In this document: positions 25,638 through 37,852 of the stretch, piece after piece
Numbering within the stretch: the first letter of the stretch is position 1
Layout: each line of letters opens with the position of its first letter
Assembly: GCA_009667805.1 (NCBI GenBank)
Contig: CM019066.1
Span: forward strand, 117,232,190-117,296,189
Origin: Leptobrachium leishanense
Lineage: Eukaryota; Chordata; Amphibia; Anura; Megophryidae
Reading direction: 5' to 3'
DNA: 64,000 bases
Position numbers and translations under genes: made by a program
The notes under the pieces: generated by a model
The model's input: only the letters and a program-made list of their open reading frames with translations
Database searches by the model: none
Told to the model about the DNA's origin: nothing

Positions 25638-26870
25638 ATTAAGTTTCAAACATTCTTTCATTGAACTCCAACGTACGTATAATGAAAAGACCCTCATTGC
25701 TCTCATTCAATACTATGGATCTTAAGGAATTTGACGTTAGAGAATTCTTAGCAATCCCCAAGCTCATATTTACATCTAGACAGGAACTTCAAGGGGGTTA
25801 TACACTAACTACCATCGTTTCACCAAAGTTCTACATTGTTGCAACTACAGTGCACTTTAGCTATCCAGAGAAGCACAATTCAACGCGCCCTGATGAAGTT
25901 GCTGTCACCCTAAGCATTTCAAGGAAAATAAACAATCTCCTTGTGCAAACCTCTAGATTTCCAACGGGAAATAACTTTTACATAAAAAATAAGTGGTATT
26001 GTGTGTACAGCCCACAAGTATAACAGTAGCTCAAGCAGCCCCACACACAGTGCTGAAATAATGACAATATGTATACAGAAATGAGCATAGTGATCACACC
26101 AACTCAATGGCACTCACATACACCATTGGGTAGCACATGCAGTCTCCTGGTGTGTACTATAAAGGTAAAAAACATACAAAGTGCCACATAGTGTAAAACT
26201 ATACAAAATTTAATTGGCAGGGAAAAATAGTTTGGAACCAATCACAATCAAAGTGACACAAATATGTGTGCAGAAACAGCATAAAAAAATACATCCAGTA
26301 ATCACCACATGCCAGAGTCTGATATCCTAGAGAACCTCCATCCTATGGTAGATCCGGCCTTCAGACCTGGGCATCACCTGACCAGCAACTCCTGTAGGTA
26401 GATCAGCCCCAAAAGAGAATAAAGCGGAGCCCCAGCTCGACACGTTTCTTCCAGCGACTTTCTCAAGAGCTTGGGTGCCAAACAATGAGTCTCCATTAAA
26501 TAGTCCCCAATCCCCATTAGGGGAAAAACAAGGAACACCGGAGCACTTAACGGCACACCGGACAAATCACCACATGAGATCCTCTGGCATCCGGCACCGG
26601 AAGTGATGTCGCAAACTCGCATTCAACATCTAGGCTGCGGGAAAATGCTATAGACGAATGGGCAAGCCTCTAGAACCAGACACAATTGGCTTCCCACACT
26701 TATAAAAAACACACACATGGGTCCATATCAAAAGTCAATAAAACAGATCTCATGAATCTGACTGACGTCTATGACACAGAACAGTTAGTACCAATACAAC
26801 TATGAAAACCTGAAAAACACAGATGGATAAAGGCAAGAACCAAGCTTAGTGTCAGAGAAAGGAATATATT
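25638..26870. other. Unassigned sequence; one long open frame without homology
   Basis: A 120-codon open frame (25661-26023, +) has no recognised domain and I do not call it a gene. Near 26440-26480 the text CGACACGTTTCTTCC followed by TTTCTCAAGAG resembles a motif seen in several repeats of this window. No boundaries can be set. Confidence 0.35.
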
Positions 26871-26879
26871 TATAGCAGT

Positions 26880-27728
26880 GACTTAACAACAAAATTAACA
26901 TTTAAGCCCGGTGGCTTCAATGTCTCCAAATACAAAATGTTTTATGGAGCGCTGTCTGATGCGCTCAACCAATATGCAGCATACTGGGAAAACATTCCTT
27001 CTTGACCCCAGAATGGCAGTCAGATTTCTCCTTGGATCAAGAAGCATATACCTACATATTAAATATTATAACCCTTAATATAATGTTTTTGCAGAAAGCC
27101 ATCCAGTCGTTTAAAACTCTGTACAGTCTCTGACCCAACCACCTCAACAGGCAGAACATTCCACAGCTTTATTGTTCTCACCGTAAAATAATCCATCCTA
27201 TTCTTTAGGCTGAATTTCCTTTTGTCCAGTCTAAAAGGGTGACCTCGTGTCTTGTGTATAGTCCTGTTAATGAATAGGTTTTCAGACAATGGTTTATAAT
27301 GGCCCCGTATATATTTATATAAGGTTATCAGATCCCCTCGATGGCGCCGTTTCTCTAAACTAAGCAGGTTTAAGCTTGTTAGTCTTTCCTCATAACTTAA
27401 ACCTTCCATTCCCCTCATTAATTTAGTTGCCCGTCTCTGCACTTTTTCCAACACTATGATATCCTTTAAGACAGGTGCCCAAAATCACACAGCATATTAA
27501 AGGTGCGTCTTACCATTGATTTATAAAGAGGCAAAATTATGTTTTCATCCCGTGAGTGAATTCCCCTTTTAATGCATGCCAATACCTTGCTGGCCTTGGC
27601 GACTGCTGTTGACATTGCACATTGTTACTTAGTTTGGAGTCTATGATTATTCCCAAATCCTTCTCCTGCTTTGATTTCCCTTATATCCATTTAGGGTATA
27701 AGTTGCTTGTGTGTTCTTCACTCCAAAG
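26880..27728 (-). pseudogene. CR1-type LINE, 3' part of reverse-transcriptase ORF and 3' UTR
   Basis: Read on the minus strand, 27454 to 27059 encodes the conserved C-terminus of CR1-family ORF2: EKVQRRATKLMRG, YEERL, SLEKRRHRGDLI, TRGHPFRL and WNVLPVEVV, ending in a stop. The region left of 27059 is probable 3' UTR, with an approximate boundary. The same LINE continues at 30061-30424 beyond a hAT insertion. Stops and frameshifts in the intervening part show it is dead. Confidence 0.85.
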
Positions 27729-28529
27729 TAGACATGTGCATTCGTTTTAGTACTAAAACGATTTAGTCCGAATTTTGGGATAATTTAGTTTTAGTATGAC
27801 TCAAGAGATACGAAACTGCTCAGTACAAAAAACGAAAGAAACTAAAATAAAATGCACCCCATTTTAGTTTCAGTCCTTTTTGTGATATTACATTGATGAG
27901 TGAAGGAGTCCAGTATTGAATGCAACATCGCAAAGCTACAAAAAAGGTTTGTATGTGTAATCCTTCCCGACCCCTACCTGAAAATCTGACAGTGATAGAG
28001 CTCCAGAATACTCACTCACAGCACAGACAGCCAGCACAGGAAAGGAAACCTTTACTTAAACCTTGCATGTCTATGAGGCAGTCAAGATGATAAAAGCAGC
28101 TGGAGAAGGAAAACATTCAAATAAATCACAGTGAAAGCTAATGACAGGGAGGGCTGGATAGTAAAAACCCCTTTATAACAAGCAGTGCTGGGAGAAGAGA
28201 GGGACTTTATAAAACGTGTGCTATCTCCCCTCCCGCTCTGCATAATAGGGGCTTAGTTCTGATACATTTTATATTATCCAGGAGCACTATCCCCCTTCCC
28301 TCATCTATAATACACGTTTTATATGAAGTCCCTTCTCCTCTCCCAGTGCTGCTTGTTATAAAGGTTTTTTTTTACGTCTGATACATTTAGTATCCAGCTC
28401 TCACAGTTACTCTGTCATTATGAGCCTTCCGTGTGATTTGAATGTTTTCCCTAGATTTAAAGTGCTTTATTTTATTATAAAAATCAATTTGCACCAGTCA
28501 TCTCTTCTCTGAGCTTTCAGACCGATTTA

Positions 28530-28740
28530 CATTATTATTATTATTATTCTTTATTTATAAAGCGCCAGCATATTCCGCAGCGCTGTACAATAGACGGGTT
28601 ACAATACATTGAACAACATTTGACAAACAGTACAAGAGGGGATGAGGCCCTATTCCCGTAGGAACTCACAATCTGGGAGGGTTGGGTTGGAAATAGGAGG
28701 AGAGGACTGCAAGGTGAGAGTGATTGATGGTTGCGTCAGT
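28530..28740 (-). repeat. SINE/LINE-like 3' fragment with (TTA)n tail
   Basis: An ATTATTATTATTATT run is followed by TTATAAAGCGCCAGCATATT and CCGCAGCGCTGTACA, then GGGATGAGGCCC. This AGCGCCAGCATATTCCGCAGCGCT text is a very common amphibian interspersed repeat with an ATT-type tail, so I read it as a retroposon on the minus strand. The class is not certain. Confidence 0.55.
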
Positions 28741-28749
28741 GAGTTGGAG

Positions 28750-28925
28750 GTAGACTTAAAGAAATAAAAAATAAAAAAATCGGACTTTTTTAAAAAATGC
28801 TTAAAATATCCTAAAAAATCTATAAATAAAGAGACTCTTTACAGCATAATTTAATAAATGAAAGGTTTATTAGATATTGATTTAAAACGGGAATATTTTT
28901 AACATTGAAGCCTATGGGATTCCAA
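28750..28925 (-). mobile_element. Family C fragment
   Basis: The reverse complement matches the middle of family C (near 19560-19720): CTAAAAAATCTATAAATAAA, TTAGATATTGA and TTTTTAACATTGAAGCCTAT. It has no ends of its own. Confidence 0.65.
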
Positions 28926-30060
28926 CAATCACACAAAGAAAAAATGGACAGGCGCCCAAACTTGTACTGCCACCAATCAACCAATGCCAAACAGAAAATA
29001 TAGTGGTTTCCCCCAAACCAGTGAAATGACAAAGATAATGGTACGTATCTGGTGGCGCGACGACAATCGCTAGTTGGTAGCTGATGGTTCCCTTAGTCGA
29101 TTATGTCCATATGGAGCATATAAAAGGAAATAAACAATATATAGTGCAGATGATTTTAACACATTAGATATAAATTATTGTATAATAATCCCACTCACAA
29201 ATTAAAGAGCCCGAACACTGGCTCTAAGTGGATCAAGGCTCTTGGGTGTTTATCTTCTCCACTTCTGAAGGTGACCCACACCTTACAATTATTGGAGTTT
29301 GGCTCATGTAGAATGGATATGAAAAGAAAACAAGATAGATAGACCAAAACAAGATAGATAGACGTTAATAGTTTCCCTCTCCACAGAGATACAAAGTTTA
29401 AGTAAAAGTTCCCTCTCCTGTGCTGGATAAGCATTGCATTCTGAAGTTCTGCACCCTCCACATGCCAATGCAGTAAGATGTTCTATACGGAGAGGGGTAT
29501 GAATTAATGCAGGAGGATGTTATCTACATTATACAGAGAGGGGTATTAATTAATGCGGGAGGATGTTCTATACATTATACAGAGAGGAGCCTTTTTTTTA
29601 GCCCTTTAAATCCAGTGGCTGTGAGCGCTGAGATCGGCTGCTTGTTATATTATCTCTCAGTACAATGTATCAGGCTCAGCTGTTACAGGAACTGACTAAC
29701 AGCGCTCAGAGTTTAAGTAAAACAAGGAAATAATATTGTTCTAACCTCTTATAAATAAAAATATTATTTACTAGTTTTACTGAAACTCTGAGCACTGTGA
29801 TGAGCAGCAGTCAGTTACTGTAACAGCTTTGCCTGGCACATTGTGCTGAGAGTGAGTGATACTGTAACAAGCAGCGATCTCAGCCCTCTGAGGAGCCACT
29901 ACAATAGTAATTGTATCCACTGGTTTTTGGATGAATGAAATTAGTTTTCATACTAAAGAACTGAAAACAAATTTCTTTAGAAACTAAATAAATTGCATTT
30001 TAGGACTAATCCATTAGTTCAAAATGAAATTTTTGTGCTGTGCACATGTCTACTCCAAAG

Positions 30061-30424
30061 TGCATATTTTTTGCATTTATCAACATTAAATTTCATCTGC
30101 CATTTAAGTGCCCAGTCCCCCAATCTAAATCCCTCTGCAGCGAAGTAACATCCTGCTCACATTGTATTACTTTCTTAGTTTTGTGTCATCTGCAAACACT
30201 GACACATGACTTTCGATGCCTATTTCAAGGTCATTTATAAATAAATTGAATAGCACTGGTCCTATAACAGACACCTCAGGGACACCACTTAACACTGATG
30301 TCCATCTTGAAAAATTTCCATTTATGACCACTCTCTGTGCCCTATCTTTTATCCAGTTTTCTATCCAAGAGCAAGTATTTTCATCTAGACTAATTTTTAT
30401 TAATTTAAATAGTGACCTCTTGTG
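30061..30424 (-). pseudogene. CR1-type LINE, reverse-transcriptase palm fragment
   Basis: On the minus strand this encodes SWIENWIKDRAQRVVINGNF, then SGVPEVSVIGPVLFNLFI (RT motif B, with Q changed to E in the usual GVPQGS) and the catalytic FADDTK (motif C). After the hAT element is removed the frame region continues toward the C-terminal part at 27059-27454. The upstream (5') side is cut off at about 30424, where family-P sequence begins. Confidence 0.85.
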
Positions 30425-30722
30425 TGGAATATATAACCACAAAAGCTTGGATGATAAAATGGGGAAAAAAAAATTACAAGCTGTAAATTATTGAAATCTG
30501 AATGGAAAGTTATATTTTTTCATATTTTTTGTTATAGCATTCTGACAGGACATAAGGTATAATATAATAATGATATATTTAGAATTTGTCAGGTCTGCCA
30601 AAAAAAGGATATTTAATATGTCTGGGTCTTATAATAAAACATAACTTCAAAACACGTGATGAGTACAGAACGGTCAAAATGATGTCAGCACACAGAGGTG
30701 AAATGGCTCAGTAGCAAACGGG
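30425..30722 (+). mobile_element. Family P fragment (right part)
   Basis: The sequence matches the AT-rich right third of family P (ATATAACCACAAAAGC, GACAGGACATAAGGTATA, TATGTCTGGGTC) and ends GCTCAGTAGCAAACGGG, followed by TTAA at 30723-30726. That same TTAA is the left flank of a T2-type terminus. Confidence 0.75.
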
Positions 30723-30726
30723 TTAA

Positions 30727-30900
30727 AGGAACACAAGGTTAAAACAGGAGGGGTGGAAATGGAAGGGTTACACAATAACCCCTGATGACCCTCTTCACAC
30801 CTTCTCTCCTTTTATAAGCCTCTAGTCATTTAAAAAAAACAAAAAACTGAATCCAGTGCTGGGCTGCCACTGAGCTCCTCTGGAAGTGATATGCTGCTAG
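30727..30900 (+). mobile_element. T2-like terminus (partial)
   Basis: TTAA is followed by AGGAACACAAGGTTAAAACA, a T2-type TTAAAGGRR end. The block GTTAAAACAGGA...GGGGT recurs at about 37490. The right boundary is unclear. Confidence 0.45.
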
Positions 30901-31025
30901 CTTCCTGGTAGCTCAGCATGTCACATGACCACAGGGAGGTGTTGGTTGCTGGACGCTCGTGTGAACATCCAGCCAACCCATTGGCTCTCAATGCAAGTTA
31001 CACTGAGTGGGCACAGTGCCTAGAA

Positions 31026-31129
31026 CAAGGCTGTCAAACTCACAGCCCCCCAGATGGTGATGCCTACAATTCCCACTATTTCCTGAATGCAATGGATGGC
31101 TAGGGAATCATGGGAGTTTGACAGCCTTG
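31026..31129. mobile_element. Short hAT-type MITE
   Basis: A 104-bp palindromic element has ends CAAGGCTGTCAAACTC and GAGTTTGACAGCCTTG. The flanking octamers GCCTAGAA and GTCTAGAG agree at 6 of 8. The interior (CCCCAGATGGTGATGCC, CTACAATTCCC) is a widespread vertebrate MITE motif. Confidence 0.7.
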
Positions 31130-31137
31130 GTCTAGAG

Positions 31138-31319
31138 CAGTGTTTCCCAAACCTGTCCTCAGGACCCTCCGCCACGTCAGGTTTGCAGGATATCTGAAGC
31201 TCAGCACAGGTGATATGATTTGCTGTTCAGTGATTGCAGGATTCAGTTTGCTTTTCTCCAAGGTGATCTGCAAAATCTGGCCTGGTTGAGGGTCCCGAGG
31301 ACAGGTTTGGGAAACACTG
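31138..31319. mobile_element. hAT-type MITE with perfect 8-bp duplication
   Basis: The ends are CAGTGTTTCCCAAACCTGTC and GACAGGTTTGGGAAACACTG. The duplication GTCTAGAG is identical at 31130-31137 and 31320-31327. It inserted exactly at the target-site flank of the neighbouring MITE. Siblings are at 37032-37198, about 37676-37852 and 41867-43016. Confidence 0.93.
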
Positions 31320-31327
31320 GTCTAGAG

Positions 31328-32205
31328 TGTCCATTTAGCCCACCATAGTTTCAATAAACACCTGTGGTGATTTTAAAAGAATTAACGTTGGGTCTCATGG
31401 AAATAGAATCTTATGGAACTGGATAAAATAATAAAAAATGAACATAACACCTGACGTCATGTGATAGGAGACATATTGTATGAATCGACCTTCAGACTTT
31501 GCGACTTTTGGTCCCAAGCATTTTCAATAAATCATCACTTTTATATTTATAATTGGAATTATCTGCACAGTTTTGTGTGTATTCTCCTTTGTGTTGTTCT
31601 TGGTTGTGAATGCCCTTCATCAGTTAGTATGCCCTACACCTTCATATGTGGAAACTGAAGATGAGTGGCTCTTACAAATGGAATAGTCCAGGACTGATTC
31701 AAACTATGTCGTTAGGTTCAAATTTTTGTCTTTACTACAGCGAGTCTATCTTTTGCCAAGAAACAAAGCTAATTTAACTCTAAACAATGAACACAGAGGA
31801 TCATTAATCTTCACAAGTTGTAGAATGAAAAATTTTGTTTGTTTCTGTCGCAGTTTACTCCTGGGCTATGGCGAAAGCTCATTCAAAATTATAGTAGCTG
31901 CTTTATCAATTGTGAGATCATTCTTTCAGGGCTTCTTTTTTTGTCCTAAAGAGCTGCTGAACCATTTCAGATCCATCTACAGCCATATTAAAGTATAAGG
32001 GCTTGGAATGATACGATGAGCTGCCACAATAGTGTAAAGGATGTGGCACATAATTGTACAGTAAATGTTGCTGGATTCTTTCGTATTCTAGGATCCAAAG
32101 GCATTAAAAGAGGCCTAACAGTTTAGAGAGTAAAAATCATAGAATAGAAGAATATAATAATTATTATACTGCATATTTCTTTTGAGCAACTGTTGCGTCT
32201 TCTAT
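31328..32205. other. No recognisable feature
   Basis: AT-rich sequence without recognised repeat termini or coding potential. Confidence 0.4.
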
Positions 32206-32209
32206 TTAA

Positions 32210-32876
32210 AGGGCCACTACCACCAAAAAATTAAATGTCCTTGTTGTGCTTACTTTATGTTGCTGATATCTTACATGTGCTTTGTTTTTCTCTTGTATGT
32301 TTAGTTAAGAAAATATTTTACGCTATATGTGTCATTAGGTGCATCCATTGTGTGATATTTTGTGTTGTAAACGTCCGTCCCCCTCGTATCTTTACCTCAA
32401 ATGCTTCTCACTGTGTGGCTTTGGATATGGAATGAAATCTATAGGTCGATCCCAGACAAAAATTATTGTTTTGTGATGGATGTATTCAAAGGACATCACC
32501 AGGGGGTAGATTAGAAGTCTTTTAAGCTCCCTGCCATATCTCATTCAGCTGTCACCTCTTATCTTGAGTAGCCTGGAGAACACAATAGCCAGCCTCATCT
32601 AAACATTCCCTCCTTCACCTCATTAACTGTCAAATACTGGAGAAGATAAACCTCAGCCATAAAGAAAAACAATTGCACAGATTTTGGTAAATGTTGCATC
32701 ATGAAAAAAAGCCACAAAATTAAAACAAAAGATGAAAAAAAAGAAATTTATTTTTCCCTTTTACATACAATTACTTCCAACAAAGAAAAAAGAACAGCAA
32801 TATGTGTTTTATAATGTGGTTTTATTTCTAATGCACAAGTAATCTAATTGCAGTTTATCTAAGTGGTAGTGTCCCT
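32210..32876 (+). mobile_element. T2-like TTAA MITE, complete copy b
   Basis: The ends are AGGGCCACTACCACC and AAGTGGTAGTGTCCCT, flanked by TTAA at 32206-32209 and 32877-32880. It is 667 bp with no coding capacity. It is the reference for copies a (184-1116) and c (33311-35475, inverted). Confidence 0.85.
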
Positions 32877-32880
32877 TTAA

Positions 32881-33306
32881 ATAAACATTTAGAAGTAACT
32901 GTTCACACTGCATATTTATGCTTCTCTAGACACACGATACTCGATACTAAGATCTATCTATCTATTTTTAAATTATTTCTAGATTTTCCACAACCCAACT
33001 CAGATAATTAATGATGGGAATTTAATTCACAAAATATGGTCATATAGTGCTTAAGCCTGTCACAGTGTCAATGTATCCCATTCCCATCAATGACAGGCCC
33101 TATTCTAAAACCCCTAATGATCACATTTATGGGATTAACTCACTGAGGATAGAATCCTCTCTGGGGCTCCCACATATTGCTTAATCCTGTCACAGCATGA
33201 TATACTATATATCTATACACATATACAGTATAAAGACCAACTGCTTTGCTTTAAAGTCTACAGTTGGATTATATTATTCTGTTGAATTGAGCATAATACT
33301 GTACAC
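32881..33306. other. Spacer between T2 copies b and c
   Basis: AT-rich, with a short CTATCTATCTAT run at about 32955 and the text AATCCTGTCACAG/AAGCCTGTCACAG twice. Nothing else is recognised. Confidence 0.4.
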
Positions 33307-33327
33307 TTAAAGGGATACTACCACTTA

Positions 33328-34200
<873 letters not shown>

Positions 34201-35060
34201 GACTCTGCAGGACTCGGAGGATCATCCGGCAATGGGACGTGACATCCGTGTCCTTGTAGTGGATGCCCGCTCCTCGTGGCATCGGAGATAGCGGAGGTGC
34301 GATCCGACCTCTCTTCCCTCCGCACGAAGGTGGTGGACCTTGACTCCTGGACCTGCACCTTAGCGGTCACACAAGACGATGCCTCTTCCCAGGTTCGGGC
34401 GCTCCAGGCCCAGGTCGCTGGCTTACAAACTGCCTTGCTGGCCATGGAGGCCCTACATAGGAGACTGAATCTAAAATTCAGGGGCATTTCGGACGCTATC
34501 CCGGCTCCTGACCTGCTGCCACTGGCCAACTGGGTGGTAAAATCCACCCTCGCGCTCCCTGTCAGTGCCCCTGAACCAGTGAGCCACAGGATAGTCACCT
34601 AGGCTCTCACTGTCCCATTGGCCCTTCGGTGACCTTTGCCCTGTGGTTCCCTCTGTGGCCCTCTGTTTTCCTGTGGGGTCTCAGCGGAGCGCTGCTGAGT
34701 ACCACCTTTCTTGGGTTGCCTTTCCCATCCTCTCTGTTATATCAGAGCTTTTTTATTTTCTCTCTTCTTTTTCCCTTTTCCTCACCTTTCCGCCTTACTT
34801 CTTTCCTTCTCCCACTCTCCCCCTTTCCCTCCCTTTTTATTTTTTCGGTTCTGTGACCACTTACAATTCTTGATGTCATAACTTATGTCGATTGAACTTG
34901 CATATCTCCCTCGTTGTATTGCACCATACTCTGTTACTGGTTTGACTTCCTTGATAATTTTTTCTATATCTGGCATGGTCCTGTGCGGCCTTAGTTTCTC
35001 TGGCTTTAATTCATTTATTTGTGATTTTGCATAATTATAAATAAAGAATAATTAAAAAAG
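34201..35060 (+). pseudogene. L1/Tx1-type LINE fragment with ORF1 coiled coil and 3' end
   Basis: An open stretch at 34276-34602 reads as a heptad-rich coiled coil (EIAEVRSDLSSLRTKVVDLD, LQAQVAGLQTALLAMEALHR) followed by RRLNLKFRGISDAIP. This is like the RRNNLRIRGIPE motif at the coiled coil/RRM border of L1-type ORF1 proteins. The RRM, ORF2 and endonuclease are absent. A C/T-rich 3' UTR follows and an AATAAAGAATAATTAAAAAA tail ends at about 35060. It is therefore an internally deleted or composite LINE. Confidence 0.65.
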
Positions 35061-35479
35061 TTTAATAAGATGGAAGGGGGTATGTTTAGATAAGACTGAA
35101 GGAGCCATTGTTCTTCAGGCTACTCGAGATAAGGGCTGGCAGCCGAATGAGATAAAACAGGGAGTTTAACAGACTTCTGATCTACCCTCTGGTGATGTCC
35201 TTTGAATACACAATACAATGAGATTTGAGACAGTGATTGACCCATAGACTCAATTATATATCCATTGTCACAGAGTGAAGAGCAAGTGAAGTAAAGATAC
35301 TGTTGGGGGGGCAGTTTACAACACAAAATATCACACAATGGATGCACCCAGTGTCACATTTAGAGGAAAATATTTTCTTAACTAAACATAAAATAGAAAA
35401 ACAAAACACATGTAAGATATCAGCAACATAAAATAAACACAATAAGGACATTTCAATTTTTGGTGGTAGTGGCCCTTAA

Positions 35480-36572
35480 CCACTTGGCTGCGACGGACGC
35501 GCTGAGCGCGTCCTGCCTAGTGCTTCCCCTGTGCTATGGACGCTGGCTGATTGCTGGCGTGTGGTTACCCCGGCGGGACTAATAGATGTCATCGTGCTGG
35601 CATCTATTTCAGGCGCCCCCCCTGCGAGTTTGGCGGAGGTGCCTGAAAGGGAAGGCGGGAGGTTCCTCGGACCTCTCTCCCTCCCGATTGCCAGGGGCCA
35701 GAGATTAAAGGCAGGCAGCATTTGGAAGGGCACAGCCTGCCCTTCCAAACGGTGCCTGGCTTTAACACCTTGGGGGCCGGATCACGATTCGGCGCTGAAA
35801 AGCGCTGGATCGTGATCCTCTCCCGGAGCTGGCCGACATCTTGGATGTCGGCCAAGCTTCTGGGATCTCCACCTGACGACTGGCGTCATCGTGCATAGCG
35901 CGATGACGTCAGTTTTAGAGTTAACCCCTAACTGCCACCAATGGTGGAGATAGGGGGTTCCAATGAAACGCCTATCTCCCGATCCGTGGCAGTGAGGGGT
36001 TAATATTTGGTATCGTTGGATTGGCCAGAGCATGGCCTTTCCAACGATACCAAACATGACCATGTAAAAAATAAATAAAAATAAAAATATTTTTAAAAAA
36101 ATAATAAAAAAAATTAACAATTTTTTTTGTTAATGCAGCAATTGTTCCCATTTCAATTATAATGTGAACAATGATGCTGCACTAACAATTTTTGTATGGG
36201 GTGCGTTTGTTAAAAATCGCATAATTTTACCCCAAAAAAAGTAACGAGACCCAATTTAATTTTTTTTTAACAAGCGCAACCCATAGAAAATATAACTGCA
36301 AATGCTTGCATATTAAAATGTAAAAAAAAAACACTTTACACGTTATAAATTATTGAAAATTCAAATTTTATTGCATTTTTTGTTATAATGTACAGACAGG
36401 ACATGACGTATACATATAATAATGATATATTATGAATCTGCCGAAAAGAACGATTTATAATATGTCTGGGTCGTATAATAAAATAAGGCTTCAAAACGCG
36501 GTTAAACATGATGAGCGAAACCGATAAAAATGAGATCAGCACAGAGGTGTGAAATGCTCAGCAGCGAAAGGG
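35480..36572 (+). mobile_element. Hairpin-rich TTAA element (family P), copy 3
   Basis: A 1093-bp element has ends CCACTTGGCTGCG and CAGCAGCGAAAGGG, flanked by TTAA at 35476-35479 and 36573-36576. The insertion site is the TTAA at the end of T2 copy c. It has the same hairpin order as copy 4 (for example TTGGAAGGGCACAGCC with its complement at 35727-35750). Non-coding. Confidence 0.88.
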
Positions 36573-36576
36573 TTAA

Positions 36577-37023
36577 AGCTTTTTTTTTGTGAAGACTGGA
36601 ATTCAATTATTGCAGATAAATGTGTGCCTTGTAACTCGAACCAACCTTTAGTACTAAAATAGAAAAGAACTGCATTTATTAAAGGCTTACTGTTATATAT
36701 AACAAATTCATAACTTCAAATGCAACATGTTACAACATACACCATACTTTAACGCATCAACATGGCACAAATGTTCTAATGAGGCCTCTGGGTCTCTATG
36801 AAATGTAGAGGCTAGTAATGCTTATTTGCCTGAAATGCCTTTGCTACCATGTGCTTTGTTCAAAAGAGACAGTTACTGTGATGAAGATGTAGAAGTGGAA
36901 CAAATGTATGGATATGACATGCTTACTTTATTGCTCAGGGAATTTTATAGCTTAGTTAAATTGCTCTGGAGCATAAACTGACAAATAGCAAGGATATCGA
37001 CACTTCCCCTAAGAACAGGCATC
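36577..37023. other. No recognisable feature
   Basis: Unique-looking AT-rich sequence. Confidence 0.4.
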
Positions 37024-37031
37024 ACTTAAAG

Positions 37032-37198
37032 CAGTGTTTCCCAAACCTGTCCTCAGAACCCTCTAAAAGGCAAGATTTTGCAGGTCACCTTCGGAAATGC
37101 AGACTGAATCCTGCAATCACAGAGCAGAAAATTGTATCAGCTGTGCTGTGCATACCTGGCCTGTCAGCAGGTCCTGAGGTCAGGTTTGGGAAACACTG
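37032..37198. mobile_element. hAT-type MITE with perfect 8-bp duplication
   Basis: The ends are CAGTGTTTCCCAAACCTGTC and GTCAGGTTTGGGAAACACTG. The duplication ACTTAAAG is identical at 37024-37031 and 37199-37206. Same family as 31138-31319. Confidence 0.93.
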
Positions 37199-37206
37199 AC
37201 TTAAAG

Positions 37207-37475
37207 GGATTTACTTTGTATTGTCTGACTATGTCCTAAATTAACTATATCTGCTTCTAAATGCAGATCATAGGTTTTTACCTATTTGTTGGAAATAAAT
37301 ATTGTTGCCGAGTCTTCTTTTGTGTTCTACAACAGAACTTTCTGTTTCCTTCCTCGTCACCAGCTCAGCAGGACACACAAGAAAAGCCATCGACTCAAGT
37401 TTACATTATGTGGGGCAGTGTTTCAAGGTATGTTGAAAGCTGTTGAAGAAATAGCATTCAAGGGACACACAAGGA
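37207..37475. other. No recognisable feature
   Basis: A 61-codon open frame lies here (37261-37446, +) without a recognised domain. I see no convincing splice or coding signature. Confidence 0.35.
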
Positions 37476-37480
37476 GTAAC

Positions 37481-37675
37481 CTAAAGGGATAGTATAGGGT
37501 TAAAACAGGATGAGGTAAAAAAATGGAGGGGATAAACGTGAACCCCTTCTGACCTTCTCCTCAACACCTTCTAATTTAACTATTTTGTTTCCTTTGTAAA
37601 CGTAGTCCTGCTGGACGTGACATGCTGACTGCAGCAGCACATCAAGCGAAAGCAGGGGAACTGGATGCTCTAGTC
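37481..37675 (+). mobile_element. T2-like repeat fragment
   Basis: CTAAAGGGATAGTATAGGGT followed by TAAAACAGGATGAGG resembles 30723-30760. It probably represents a T2-type element whose right part is cut by the hAT MITE starting at 37676. Confidence 0.45.
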
Positions 37676-37852
37676 CAGTGGTTCCCAACCATGGTCCTAA
37701 CAGGCCAGGATTTCCAGATAGTGGTAGCACAGCACAGGTGATATGATTTACTGCTCAGTGATTGCAGGATTCAGTCTGCATTTCCCCAAGGTTATCTGTA
37801 AAATCAGGCCTGTTAGGGGTACTTGAGGACAAAGCCATTGAAAGCCATTGGT
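37676..37852. mobile_element. hAT-type MITE, diverged
   Basis: It starts CAGTGGTTCCCAACCATGGT and contains AGCACAGGTGATATGATTTA and TGATTGCAGGATTCAGTCTG, as in 31138-31319. The right end is decayed near GAGGACAAAGCCATTG, so no duplication can be defined. Confidence 0.7.

Larger units (their letters stand above)
27729..30052. mobile_element. hAT element splitting the CR1 LINE
   Basis: The termini TAGACATGTGCATTCG and TGCACATGTCTA are inverted repeats. The 8-bp duplication CTCCAAAG is perfect at 27721-27728 and 30053-30060. No transposase is recognisable. Two long inverted repeats lie inside: arms near 28095-28220 and 28310-28455 (AGTGCTGGGAGAAGAGAGGG and complement), and near 29610-29725 and 29775-29920. 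Other repeats (28530-28740, 28750-28925) are inserted in it. At 29500-29590 a block of about 50 bp is repeated two to three times. Confidence 0.9.

Noticed and set aside
25661..26023. 120-codon open frame on the + strand
   Set aside because: No recognised domain, no splice or promoter context, and AT-rich flanks; kept as unassigned.
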